Source: CBDCFT01 sp965216365
Lineage (GTDB): Bacteria > Pseudomonadota > Gammaproteobacteria > Arenicellales > CBDCFT01
Assembly (NCBI GenBank): GCA_965216365.1
Contig: CBDCFT010000010.1
Span: forward strand, 1-64,000
Length of the DNA: 64,000 nt
Direction: 5' to 3'
Below, one piece after another: positions 54,701 to 63,493 of the stretch (positions are counted from its first letter, which is position 1; each line of letters starts with the position of its first letter). The position numbers were made by a program, and so were the translations under genes. The notes below the pieces were generated by a model. It saw only the letters and a list, made by a program, of their open reading frames with translations. It had not been told where the DNA came from and did no database searches.

Positions 54701-56590
54701 ATGAAACTAACATTAGTTCAACCACCATCTAATTACGTGGAAACGTTTCTTTTATCCCCCCCACTAGGTTTACTTAGCATTGCTGCCGCTGCTGAAGCAG
54801 AAGGTATAGAAGCCAGTCTAATAGATTTCAATTTAAAGGGCTTGCAAGACAAGCGATGGCAAACCGCAGACTACTTTTACCCTAACGCACTCGAACAAAT
54901 TCAAGAAGAAAAACCCAATATTGTCGGCTTTACCTCCATGGGTATTGAGTCCCACGTCTGTTTGGAGCTGGCGAAACAACTTAAAGATAGCGATCAAACT
55001 ATCACAACTGTGCTAGGTGGCCCGCACTTTGGTGCCATCGCCACCGAAGTACTGCAACACTATCCCTGGATTGATTATGTCATCGCGGGCGAGGGGGAAG
55101 TGCCATTACAAAACCTTTTAAGGCTACTGCAACACCGCGATCTATCCATCACCATGGATAACATCGCTTATCGCAGCGACAAAGGCATCCAATTCACGCG
55201 CCGTGGCATGTCCGGGCGCGATCTGGACGAATTACCGTTCCCCGCTTACCACCTGGTAAACATGGAGGAATATTTCGAACTCAATCCGTCCAGGCTAGCT
55301 TGCTTTGAACACGCCAGAGGTTGTTATCTTAAATGCAGTTTTTGTTATAGCCCCCAGCACTGGGGCCACGGCGAATCTCGAAAGTCCATTTCCCGCATCA
55401 TCGATGAGCTCGAACAACTTAAAAGCATGGGAATAAAAGAATTGTTCTGGGTGTCGGACAATCTTCTTAACTCTAAAACCCATGCTATTGAAGTGAGCCA
55501 AGCCATTCAGGAAGCGGAACTGGAGTTTAAATGGCATTGCTACGGCACCCTGCCGCAGATTACCCCGCCTGTAGTGGAGTCGCTGTCAAGAGCGGGTTGT
55601 CAATCCATATTCGTTGGCGTCGATGCAGTCGCAGATGACGCCAAAAAGCGCTATCAGAAATCGTATTTTAAATCCTGGGAAAAGCTACACAGCATATTGA
55701 TGTTATGCCTGTCCAAGGGTATTACACCGACCTGCGCATTTATGCTGTCTCCACACGATAGTCAGGACACACTGGAGGATACCTTGCGCGTCGCAGGGAT
55801 GTGTGCGCTTCTGGGTTGTTTTGTCCGGCTCAATGCGCTTACCAACTACAACGGTACACAGATTGAGGTAAGCGATGAGTTGCAAATGCCAGATGAATAC
55901 TCGGAAGCTTATTCAACGGTTCTATTCGACACGGCGAAGCTTCTCATTACAAATCCGTTTGCAAAAAAGCGACCACACCTGTTCCCGTTTCATCGCTGTT
56001 TCGCCATTAAGGAAGTTCACGAATTTTTTGCCGGTTTTTGTCGTTTAGCTATGCGATTAATTAATACACACAAAGCCTTGGTTTCGATAGGTCCGCAGGA
56101 ACATGATATTTCACTGTTCGAAACAATCGGGAATATACGCATGCAGTTCGACCTGGATGACATCGACTGCCGCAAAATTGGTAGTGAAAAAACCAATACC
56201 GTTTTCTATCTGGGTTTGATGCAGCAGGCCGCCAAGTCCGAGTTGCCGGGCGATTTGATAAAACTGGACAGGTTGATGCAAGGGCCCAACATCAAGCAGG
56301 ACAATCAGGTTGCTAACTTTCAAGTCAATGACATCTACGTGACCTGCCAGTGTCCGAAGTTTGTCATCGTTAAATCGAAACTGGATCTACAAAATGGTTT
56401 GCTCACTCAGTGCGTGCGGTACAACTATTATTTTGCGGCTGTGGTAAATGGAAAACTGATGATGATTTCTATTCTCGGCAAGCAATCATCAAGAACGCCG
56501 AGTGGCACTGAGAATCAAGGATACCGTTTAGAACTGCCAGACTATATCCGTTTGGTGCAGAACCGGATTTTGGTACCACTGGTTTCGTAA
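54701..56590 (+). CDS. B12-binding radical SAM protein
   Basis: 629 residues. Residues about 1-140 form a cobalamin-binding domain (LTLVQPPSNY, PLGLLSIAAAAEAEGIEASLIDFN, PNIVGFTSMG, TVLGGPHFGAIATEVL, DYVIAGEGEVPL). Residues about 195-420 form a radical SAM core with the iron-sulfur cysteines Cys208, Cys212 and Cys215 (RGCYLKCSFCYSPQHWG). Such enzymes methylate or rearrange unreactive carbons in lipids, antibiotics and peptides. The last 200 residues are a Cys-containing region I do not recognise (VTCQCPKFVIVKSKLD, LLTQCVRYNYYF). It heads a six-gene operon with gaps of 10-25 bases. The substrate is unknown. Confidence 0.92.
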   Translation: MKLTLVQPPSNYVETFLLSPPLGLLSIAAAAEAEGIEASLIDFNLKGLQDKRWQTADYFYPNALEQIQEEKPNIVGFTSMGIESHVCLELAKQLKDSDQTITTVLGGPHFGAIATEVLQHYPWIDYVIAGEGEVPLQNLLRLLQHRDLSITMDNIAYRSDKGIQFTRRGMSGRDLDELPFPAYHLVNMEEYFELNPSRLACFEHARGCYLKCSFCYSPQHWGHGESRKSISRIIDELEQLKSMGIKELFWVSDNLLNSKTHAIEVSQAIQEAELEFKWHCYGTLPQITPPVVESLSRAGCQSIFVGVDAVADDAKKRYQKSYFKSWEKLHSILMLCLSKGITPTCAFMLSPHDSQDTLEDTLRVAGMCALLGCFVRLNALTNYNGTQIEVSDELQMPDEYSEAYSTVLFDTAKLLITNPFAKKRPHLFPFHRCFAIKEVHEFFAGFCRLAMRLINTHKALVSIGPQEHDISLFETIGNIRMQFDLDDIDCRKIGSEKTNTVFYLGLMQQAAKSELPGDLIKLDRLMQGPNIKQDNQVANFQVNDIYVTCQCPKFVIVKSKLDLQNGLLTQCVRYNYYFAAVVNGKLMMISILGKQSSRTPSGTENQGYRLELPDYIRLVQNRILVPLVS

Positions 56591-56609
56591 GATGGAGACT
56601 AAGCGCTAA

Positions 56610-58040
56610 ATGTCAGATATTTATTCATTTATTCGGGCATACGAAACGTCCGCAACCGCAGACGAAAATCAGCGCAAAGCAATTGCAAGGCGGACTGCAA
56701 TATTGTTGTTTGACTACTTCGGGGAGACCTACCTTGACGAAGACAAGATACACAAACTCGAATCCAAGTTAGCTAACTTGGAAGTTGTTTCGAATACCAA
56801 TAATTTTCGGTTAAGCAGTCTATTAGAATCGTTAAGCTTCGTATTGGAGTTTGGGTTGAACAACATGGAAGGCTTTGAACCAACTATTGGAGATATCAAA
56901 CAAAAGCCGTTCGATGTGTTTAAAGAAGTCTTTGACGTTCTGGACCCACTATATTCGACAAACAACGAACAAATTGATAGCGAATCAGAGACCATTTCTG
57001 AAATTCAACAACAGCAAAATTTTGATTCGAGACCTATTCCGAACAAAAAGGAAGAATTGAATGACCAACAAAATATCCAACTGAATAATCAGCAATCGAA
57101 GATTCTCATATCGAAATCAATTCTTTTGTCTAATGCTGATTTTATTGGGTTACCTATAGGAGAAATTCTGGAGATATTCGATACTGACAGCGATGTGTAT
57201 ACGAACGGCCGTTTGTCGCCTGCATCAGCTAAAGCGCTAAATTCGCTGGTCAAAGTCAAAACGGAGAATATAAAGACCTCAACATTTGGAGCCTCCGGTG
57301 CAAATCGACATCCTCAAAACAGCGGAGCCGGAATCGGCATAGGAATTGGCATAGGAATTGGCATAGGAATTGGCATAGGAATTGGCATTGGAATTGGCAT
57401 TGGAATCGGAATCGGGTATGCAGATGCGCTAGCAACAATCACTCAGGTGACGGATGAGCGTCACTCATCGAGATCGAATTTTAAGTTACACAAATTAAAG
57501 AGAGATGCCAAAGACCGTTTCCGCGAGAATCTCGATCTCCTATTAAAAAAATTTAAGGAACAGAATTTGCAGAGTGGGCCAGGTCCAAAAATTAAAGTCA
57601 ATAATGACGACAAGAAATACGAATCCTTTACACGCCATGCGGAAACCTACCACAAATTAATCAGTGATATGTTGTCAAACGCCAGGGACATGCTGAATAT
57701 AACTGCAAGCACGTCGGATAGTGAATTTGCTAAATTGAATGAAGTTCTTTGCAACGAAATAACGCAAGATGAATGCACAGAGTCTGACAAAGCGCTTGAT
57801 CTGACGATACTACTTTCTTGTGCAGAGGTGGAAGCACTAAACCAATCAATCCAGTATCTCAAGTCAGCCCTATTCTTCGCGACCCAATTGTTTGTGGACT
57901 TTGTTCCGCATAGCGCGCGGTACGTCGATGACAAATGGGGTAAGAAATATCTCCGAGAAATCGAAAAATTTACTGAAGAAGCAGTCAAGGTGTTGATTTT
58001 CGAAGAACTGTACGACGATAAAGATCCTCAATCAGCATAA
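56610..58040 (+). CDS. unrecognised 476-aa protein with a (Gly-Ile)14 tract
   Basis: No known domain seen. The N-terminal third (1-125) is helical and acidic (MSDIYSFIRAYETSATADENQRKAIARRTAILLFDYFGE). Next comes a Gln/Asn-rich linker (about 128-165, IQQQQNFDS, NDQQNIQLNNQQ), then SNADFIGLPIGEILEIFDTD. Residues 241-268 are fourteen uninterrupted Gly-Ile pairs followed by GYADALATIT. The C-terminal half is helical, with charged and Cys-containing segments. No signal peptide. The tract lies between two soluble halves and could enter a membrane or be a modification target. It sits 19 bases after the radical SAM gene, so a shared role is likely. Confidence 0.8.
   Translation: MSDIYSFIRAYETSATADENQRKAIARRTAILLFDYFGETYLDEDKIHKLESKLANLEVVSNTNNFRLSSLLESLSFVLEFGLNNMEGFEPTIGDIKQKPFDVFKEVFDVLDPLYSTNNEQIDSESETISEIQQQQNFDSRPIPNKKEELNDQQNIQLNNQQSKILISKSILLSNADFIGLPIGEILEIFDTDSDVYTNGRLSPASAKALNSLVKVKTENIKTSTFGASGANRHPQNSGAGIGIGIGIGIGIGIGIGIGIGIGIGIGIGYADALATITQVTDERHSSRSNFKLHKLKRDAKDRFRENLDLLLKKFKEQNLQSGPGPKIKVNNDDKKYESFTRHAETYHKLISDMLSNARDMLNITASTSDSEFAKLNEVLCNEITQDECTESDKALDLTILLSCAEVEALNQSIQYLKSALFFATQLFVDFVPHSARYVDDKWGKKYLREIEKFTEEAVKVLIFEELYDDKDPQSA
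57330..57413 (+). repeat. in-frame 12-bp tandem repeat encoding Gly-Ile pairs
   Basis: Seven 12-base units of GGAATTGGCATA type (first GGAATCGGCATA, then three identical, two ending ATT, and a last GGAATCGGAATC), 84 bases in all. Unit length is a multiple of three, so slippage changes tract length in steps of two Gly-Ile pairs without breaking the frame. Third-base variation among units shows it is not brand new. Confidence 0.95.
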
Positions 58041-58064
58041 TAGTATTACAACAACGAATAAATT

Positions 58065-58616
58065 ATGGCGAATAGAGACCGATTACAAATTGATGTGTTG
58101 AGACGCCGGATTCTGGCAGTTTCTGGCGCAGGCGCAGGAACTGTGGGATTCGGAGACCTACTAGGTTCGCTGACTCTTGCGCTCACGGCAATCGAGAACG
58201 CTACCGCACAAACTGGGCCCGCTTCATTTACTGCAAATACACCTGAAACGTTGCGAATATTTAAAGGGCAGGAGCAGCTCGCCGGGTTTGTTTATTGCCA
58301 GATGATCGAGCGAATCTTCGGTTTTTGGAAACTCAATAATGCTTGCATTGATGAAATACGCTGCGAAAGACCAGGAATGCATGAAGACGATATTAGAGAC
58401 AGCGTAAACCGATTCTGTGACTCCAACAAGTACAATGAAAGATTGATTAGAGATCTTCACGAGTTACTTATCGATGAATATGGCAAACATTCTGAGTATG
58501 GGGATCGGACTGATATCAGCAGCCTAGCACATGATATTGACAATTTTGTTCTTCGTATAGTGCTTAGCGAAATACGTTCGTATAACCCGGATCAGTATAC
58601 CTGCGTGATAGCCTAA
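58065..58616 (+). CDS. unrecognised 183-aa protein of the radical SAM operon
   Basis: No family recognised. The N-terminus is MANRDRLQIDVLRRRILAVSGAGAGTVGFGDLLGSLTLALTAIENATA, Gly/Ala/Leu-rich and possibly amphipathic. It is followed by SFTANTPETLRIFKGQEQLAGFVYCQMIERIFGFWKLNN and a helical acidic half with two Cys (ACIDEIRC, NRFCDSN). The last four residues are CVIA, a Cys-aliphatic-aliphatic-Ala end. No classical signal peptide. It lies 24 bases after the poly(Gly-Ile) gene and 10 before the peptidase gene. It could be a substrate, a chaperone or a partner of its neighbours; nothing in the sequence decides. Confidence 0.75.
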   Translation: MANRDRLQIDVLRRRILAVSGAGAGTVGFGDLLGSLTLALTAIENATAQTGPASFTANTPETLRIFKGQEQLAGFVYCQMIERIFGFWKLNNACIDEIRCERPGMHEDDIRDSVNRFCDSNKYNERLIRDLHELLIDEYGKHSEYGDRTDISSLAHDIDNFVLRIVLSEIRSYNPDQYTCVIA

Positions 58617-58626
58617 ACCGGAGAAA

Positions 58627-61600
58627 ATGAACGAGTTGATTGGAAATGCCGTGAGTGTAAATGCACAAAATATTAGGATTCAAAGAGTCGGTTATTTAAT
58701 CGGACTGGTTTTGGTGGCCTTACCAGGTTACACCATCGCACAAGATGTGATTGACCCGAACCAGAATTACGAGGAGTGCTACCGGGGCATTATTCCGGAA
58801 TTCTCCAGGGATGCAATGAGTGGCGACATCACTTACTACTCCTACTCCATCGATGACCCTGAAATAACATCGGGTGAGCAAAATTCGGATGAAGATGAAA
58901 TTACGAAAGAATCGGATGAAGACAGAGTTAAGCGTATGACAAGGTGCGCGAGTTTTGTTGGCACACGCAAGTATCGATATGACATTGAGCGTGTGTCCGA
59001 CAAAGTGCGGAAAAAGAGCCCTTCAATAGCAATCGCGAGCAAATCAAACTTTGCACCAACACTGGCTAAGCCGAGGTCAGATGGTACGTTAGAGTTTCAC
59101 AAGGAGGGTGACCCAATTACTTCGTTTAAAGACACTATTGTTCGCCCTTTTCTTAATTTCGATCCTGACAACAAGAAGAAGCTTCATCCCAATCTAGTTC
59201 TTAGAACAACAATCGAATCTGGTGATCGTCGAAGCACACGCTTGCCATTCGTATCACGCGCATGGCTTGAGAACCCTCCAAGGGAATGGATAATTTTTAA
59301 AGACTATGTGACAGGGGACAGCGCAGACAATTCATCGACATTTAGTCATCACCTGATTGAGCGGCCTCACGCTACGAGCAATGGTTGTTGGTTGCTGGTG
59401 CCCGAATCTGAGCTCAGGCACGATCGACACACGAAGCACAATGATCCAATCAAAACATTCCGATACCAAAATGTCCGCATCTATCCGTTATTCAATAAAG
59501 ATAAAGAAGAAGAAATTAATGAAGACAAGCGTTGCAAAGTGCCGCAATTTACCAACAATTTCTTGTTTGACACCAAAAGAGCGCTTGGCATGCCTCTTAT
59601 GAAAAAAGAGCCTGATGGCAAATGGACTATTCCGTTGACCCATTTCAAGCTTTTGGATTTTCATCCAACAGTTCTGAAGAGCTATGAAGTTCGCGGTACC
59701 GAAATAGAACCGCTGGATTTTGAAGATTTTAAAAACAATAAGCTGTTTGGCATCGACTATGTTGCCCGTTCAGAACATCCAAACGAACTGGAAGTGTTCT
59801 ATCAAGCCGGTACGGCTACAGGAAAACGCAAGGTAGACGACGGAATAGATGGCAATGTCAAACAGCTGAAAGGCAGTCTGAACTATGTGAAATTTACAAT
59901 TAATGGAGAGCAAATCGAGGCCACTGAACACGCACTCATTTCACAACAGGAGGGAGGAAAAATCAGTTGCGACGGCAAAGACGAGAATGATAAGCCCTGG
60001 AGTGCGCAGTGGATTAGCAACCTTTCATTAAGTCGGGACAGGAACAGACTTTATTTTCTCGCAGGGTTGAAAAAAGGAAATGAAAGTGCACCCGTCGGTC
60101 TGTTCACCATTGATATAGACAACATGAAAAATGGCGATGCCGCTGACATAAACGAAATGAAAGAATGTAAGCGCATGGATAAGTATAAGAACCAAGATGG
60201 GAAGGTTAAGGCGATAAAATTTTTCGAGGACTACCCGTTGACAGGGTACTCCGTGTCCCCCAATGGAAGTCGGTTAACTGCCTGGTTTGAGAAGGAAGGT
60301 GAAAGCGTTATACGTTTCTACGCGCTCAATAAAGACTCCGACAAAATTCTCTACCAATTTCCGGAAACGATTCAGGGGATTGGTAGTGTGTTTGATGTTG
60401 CCGAAGACCTCTCGGGATCTGGGGCTGTTGCGCAAAAGACTTTTTATGTCATGCATAGTCATCTTGATTTTCCAGTCAGCTTGAGCCGTTGCGTACTTTC
60501 AGACGGTCTGTTTAGCTGTAGTAGTCGAGACAGTCCGCTGGATACCTCAAATCTCGGAAAAAAGATTATTGATCCAGAATTTCGTCATAAAAATAGCGTT
60601 TATTGGGTTAAAACAAAATCCGGAAAAATGAAAGGGGTGAATAATAGGCTTGGCTACATACCCTACTTCGTTCTAGAACCCGAAACCAAAAGCTGCAAGA
60701 CCATCGTATCAATTCATGGCGGACCGCACGAAGCCTGGAACGGCACCTTTAGTCCTCGTGAATATGGGCTCGCACAGCTCGGTTACACGGTCTACTTGCC
60801 CAATCCGACAGGCTCCACCGGCTACGGGCAGAAGTACACCAAAGATGGAGAAGGTAGATGGGGTTTCAAACCTCCACGAGGCGAAGAATTATCCGAAGAA
60901 GAATTAAATTTTATCGGGGATGATGTCAGGGATTTTATTACAAAAGTCCATGGACTACATAAAGACCGTGTTAACAAGCTTGTTGCAGAAAACCAATGTC
61001 AAGATAACGATGAGGGGTTTTACCTGAAAGGATTTTCCTTTGGCGGCTACATGATGAACTGGCTGTTGTCCACACCCGTTAGTAAGTTTGACACCAAGCG
61101 TCACGTCGACGGTGTTATTGCAGTTAACGGCATCTTTGACATCGAAGATTTTGCTGCCACCACAGATCAGGCGTGGTTTGCACAATTTCAACTCGGGCGC
61201 TCTGGATCTTCCGCGGTAGGGGGCTTAAGCCAGGAGATTAAGAAGCAAAATCCAGCGGCACAGTTTGACTTGCTCTTTGGGTCTCGCGTTGAAAATGAGA
61301 GCGATCCGATAATGCCACCGATTTTGTTTATTGCCGGTACTTACGACCAAAGGGTGAATTTCTGTGGCAATGTGCCCAAAATGCTCAAGTTCTATCGCAA
61401 GAATCATATCCCTTATGCATTGCAGCTTGAAAAGTACGAAACACATGTATTCGACAATCTGAAATCCTGGAAACAGGCCAACCTGATCCATAGTTGGCTC
61501 AACGAATTGAAACACTGCGAAGATACAACAGTCAGGGGTAAATGGAATCTAGCTTGTACTTCTAAAGAGAAAATGACCGGATTTTCAAACAGGAGTGTTA

Positions 61601-61731
61601 GTCAGGTTTTCGACAATTGTCTGCCTTATGAATTTTACCAGGACTGTCTTAAAGACGTTGATAAAGATGAAGCAGGCACTTTAATACCGCTTTCATGCGG
61701 TGTATCTGGTACGACAATGAGCTCGATGTAA
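58627..61731 (+). CDS. exported S9 family (prolyl oligopeptidase-like) peptidase, 1034 aa
   Basis: An N-terminal hydrophobic segment (about 20-39, RVGYLIGLVLVALPGYTIAQDV) is a signal peptide with a 20-residue lead. Residues about 45-640 form a long beta-propeller-type region unlike the usual short S9 N-domain, with charged inserts. The hydrolase domain (about 660-960) has IVSIHGGPHEAWNG, NPTGSTGYGQKY, the nucleophile Ser804 in KGFSFGGYMMNW, Asp907 in IAGTYDQRVNF and His940 in ETHVFDNLKSW, so the triad is complete. An extra Cys-rich tail follows. S9 enzymes cut short peptides. Here it is probably periplasmic, next to a porin. Confidence 0.88.
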   Translation: MNELIGNAVSVNAQNIRIQRVGYLIGLVLVALPGYTIAQDVIDPNQNYEECYRGIIPEFSRDAMSGDITYYSYSIDDPEITSGEQNSDEDEITKESDEDRVKRMTRCASFVGTRKYRYDIERVSDKVRKKSPSIAIASKSNFAPTLAKPRSDGTLEFHKEGDPITSFKDTIVRPFLNFDPDNKKKLHPNLVLRTTIESGDRRSTRLPFVSRAWLENPPREWIIFKDYVTGDSADNSSTFSHHLIERPHATSNGCWLLVPESELRHDRHTKHNDPIKTFRYQNVRIYPLFNKDKEEEINEDKRCKVPQFTNNFLFDTKRALGMPLMKKEPDGKWTIPLTHFKLLDFHPTVLKSYEVRGTEIEPLDFEDFKNNKLFGIDYVARSEHPNELEVFYQAGTATGKRKVDDGIDGNVKQLKGSLNYVKFTINGEQIEATEHALISQQEGGKISCDGKDENDKPWSAQWISNLSLSRDRNRLYFLAGLKKGNESAPVGLFTIDIDNMKNGDAADINEMKECKRMDKYKNQDGKVKAIKFFEDYPLTGYSVSPNGSRLTAWFEKEGESVIRFYALNKDSDKILYQFPETIQGIGSVFDVAEDLSGSGAVAQKTFYVMHSHLDFPVSLSRCVLSDGLFSCSSRDSPLDTSNLGKKIIDPEFRHKNSVYWVKTKSGKMKGVNNRLGYIPYFVLEPETKSCKTIVSIHGGPHEAWNGTFSPREYGLAQLGYTVYLPNPTGSTGYGQKYTKDGEGRWGFKPPRGEELSEEELNFIGDDVRDFITKVHGLHKDRVNKLVAENQCQDNDEGFYLKGFSFGGYMMNWLLSTPVSKFDTKRHVDGVIAVNGIFDIEDFAATTDQAWFAQFQLGRSGSSAVGGLSQEIKKQNPAAQFDLLFGSRVENESDPIMPPILFIAGTYDQRVNFCGNVPKMLKFYRKNHIPYALQLEKYETHVFDNLKSWKQANLIHSWLNELKHCEDTTVRGKWNLACTSKEKMTGFSNRSVSQVFDNCLPYEFYQDCLKDVDKDEAGTLIPLSCGVSGTTMSSM

Positions 61732-61742
61732 GGTGTTTTATC

Positions 61743-62843
61743 ATGGAACTTTATAAACGTACTTGGATGCTGCATAAAGGTCACGACTTGGCGACCCGAA
61801 TTGTAATCATGGCAGTCTGCTTATTTGGCGCAAATCCAATTCAAGCTCTGGAGTTCGCTTTTCCGGACAAGGGGATTGTGGAGCTCAACACTCACATCCA
61901 GCTAAATGCTCTGGACGGCGACGATTGCGATATTGATTTTTGTGACGAATATGAATTAGGTGCTCGTCGTGTCGATTTCGATTTGAAATATCGCTATTTT
62001 TTGTATCAGAATGTTCAGCTCTACTTTGGATTTGACTTTGATCTAAGCGAAAGAGAAGACAACGATTTAACGGAATCGACACCTCGGTTCGGTATTGAGG
62101 GTACAGAACGGAATTCGGCTGAAGACGATACTATCGAGCAGGCATACTTAGGCGCCGTTTTTAAAAAATTTGGTTTAGAGTTGGGTGTGTTAGATTCTGC
62201 AACGTCTGCTTTCGGTGTGGCCAATACCAATTTTCTTGGCTATTCCCTGAACGCCTTTAACGATGATCGGGTACCCGAATACGACCTTTTCAAATTGGAA
62301 AGTGCGCGCGTTTCCTACTTACATCACAAGTTCAATCTACTAGTCGGTGTCGCCGACGGTGATGACAAGGATCAAGATTTCGACGTTGACTACGAAGTTC
62401 TGGCGAATTTTGTTGTACCCCGTTTTTCATGGATCAAGGTTCAAATAGCTTCCAGGCGGGTGGTTGATAATGTCACCAATGTAGAATCCGACTCTTACGG
62501 TATCAGGTTCAACCCATTTTCAAAGCGTGGGTTTAACTTCGGTATCGGGTACTCCGAAAACGAACTGGGTAAATACGCAGAATTGGGCGCGAAATGGATA
62601 TTCAAACACCAAAATCAGTTTGAAATCGGTCTGGGTCAGTTTGAGTCTGATCTATCCGGAAAGGTATCAACCATAAGACGCGATATCGAGGACCTCGACT
62701 TCTGGTACGCCAACTATGCACGGACCATTTCTAAGAGTGCCAGAGCATTCGTAGAATTTGATCGGCTCAAGGGTACTGACCAACGCTCAGATAGTGGAGA
62801 AACCCTCGACAGCCTGATGGTCGGAATAGAGTTCACCTTTTAA
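61743..62843 (+). CDS. outer-membrane porin-like beta-barrel protein
   Basis: About 366 residues from ATG 61743, 11 bases after the peptidase stop. A signal peptide with a long lead (MELYKRTWMLHKGHDLATRIVIMAVCLFGANPIQA) is followed by alternating strands. ELGARRVDFDLKYRYFLYQNVQLYFGFDFDLSERED and IEQAYLGAVFKKFGLELGVLDSATSAFG resemble the phosphate-selective OprO/OprP porin family, and the protein ends VGIEFTF with the terminal Phe needed for barrel assembly. It has many Asp residues in loops. It may let the peptidase's substrates or products cross the outer membrane. Confidence 0.82.
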   Translation: MELYKRTWMLHKGHDLATRIVIMAVCLFGANPIQALEFAFPDKGIVELNTHIQLNALDGDDCDIDFCDEYELGARRVDFDLKYRYFLYQNVQLYFGFDFDLSEREDNDLTESTPRFGIEGTERNSAEDDTIEQAYLGAVFKKFGLELGVLDSATSAFGVANTNFLGYSLNAFNDDRVPEYDLFKLESARVSYLHHKFNLLVGVADGDDKDQDFDVDYEVLANFVVPRFSWIKVQIASRRVVDNVTNVESDSYGIRFNPFSKRGFNFGIGYSENELGKYAELGAKWIFKHQNQFEIGLGQFESDLSGKVSTIRRDIEDLDFWYANYARTISKSARAFVEFDRLKGTDQRSDSGETLDSLMVGIEFTF

Positions 62844-62856
62844 GCTGAATCAAAGA

Positions 62857-63345
62857 GTGTCGGATACTGGCGCCAGCAATAGAGTGAAGTTTACCCAGAG
62901 ACCTGCTACCCCTGAAGATCGGCAAGACATTCTGGCATTAATACCCCGTCTAGGAGAAATCGACCTGCCCGCTCATCGTCGCTCTGACCATGCTTGGCAT
63001 GGTGTGCGCGATATTTTCATGGGTTGGTTGGATGGTGATAAACCGGATACTCGTGTTACGGTGGCTACGTCGCAGAATCGAGTGGTGGGCGTCGTCATGA
63101 CTAGTCTCCGGGAAGAGGCATTGAGTTATGTGTTGAGTGCCCACGTTGATGCCATCGCGGTCGCAAAAGACATGGAAGGAAACGGTATTGCCGCGGACTT
63201 ATTAGAGGCAGCGCAAGAACAAGCCAAGGCGGATGGCGCCGAATGTATGACGCTTAATGTATTTACCCGGAATACGCGAGCCCAGCGCCTATATGAAAAA
63301 TTTAGTTTTGATGGCGAAATGATTCGTTATTATAAGTCGCTGTAG
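62857..63345 (+). CDS. GNAT family N-acetyltransferase, last gene of the radical SAM operon
   Basis: 162 residues, GTG start 13 bases after the porin. RPATPEDRQDILALIPRL opens the fold. The acetyl-CoA loop is AHVDAIAVAKDMEGNGIAADLLEAAQEQAKADGAECMTLNVFTRNTRAQRLYEKFSFDGEMIRYYKSL, with the usual N-x-R-A-x-x-x-Y-E-x-x-x-F end. In this context it might acetylate the amine of a modified peptide or protect against it, but no substrate is evident. The ribosome site is weak. Confidence 0.85.
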   Translation: MSDTGASNRVKFTQRPATPEDRQDILALIPRLGEIDLPAHRRSDHAWHGVRDIFMGWLDGDKPDTRVTVATSQNRVVGVVMTSLREEALSYVLSAHVDAIAVAKDMEGNGIAADLLEAAQEQAKADGAECMTLNVFTRNTRAQRLYEKFSFDGEMIRYYKSL

Positions 63346-63493
63346 TTTTATTAAGTTCAAGTACATTATTTGAACCCCTAACAGGTTTAAACCCACTCTA
63401 TCGCGGGTCTATTGTTTCTGCGCCTCATGTTTGGAATATCCAACAGGCAATGTAAAATGGCCAAACATTGGTGTAGTTATAAAGAGGATTTCG

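Noticed and set aside
54701..56590. Hopanoid or chlorophyll-type role for the B12 radical SAM protein
   Set aside because: No hopanoid, carotenoid or pigment genes nearby, and the C-terminal 200 residues do not match those families as I know them.
57330..57413. Possible CRISPR-like array because of regular short repeats
   Set aside because: Units are 12 bases with no spacers and lie inside a long open frame; it is a coding microsatellite.
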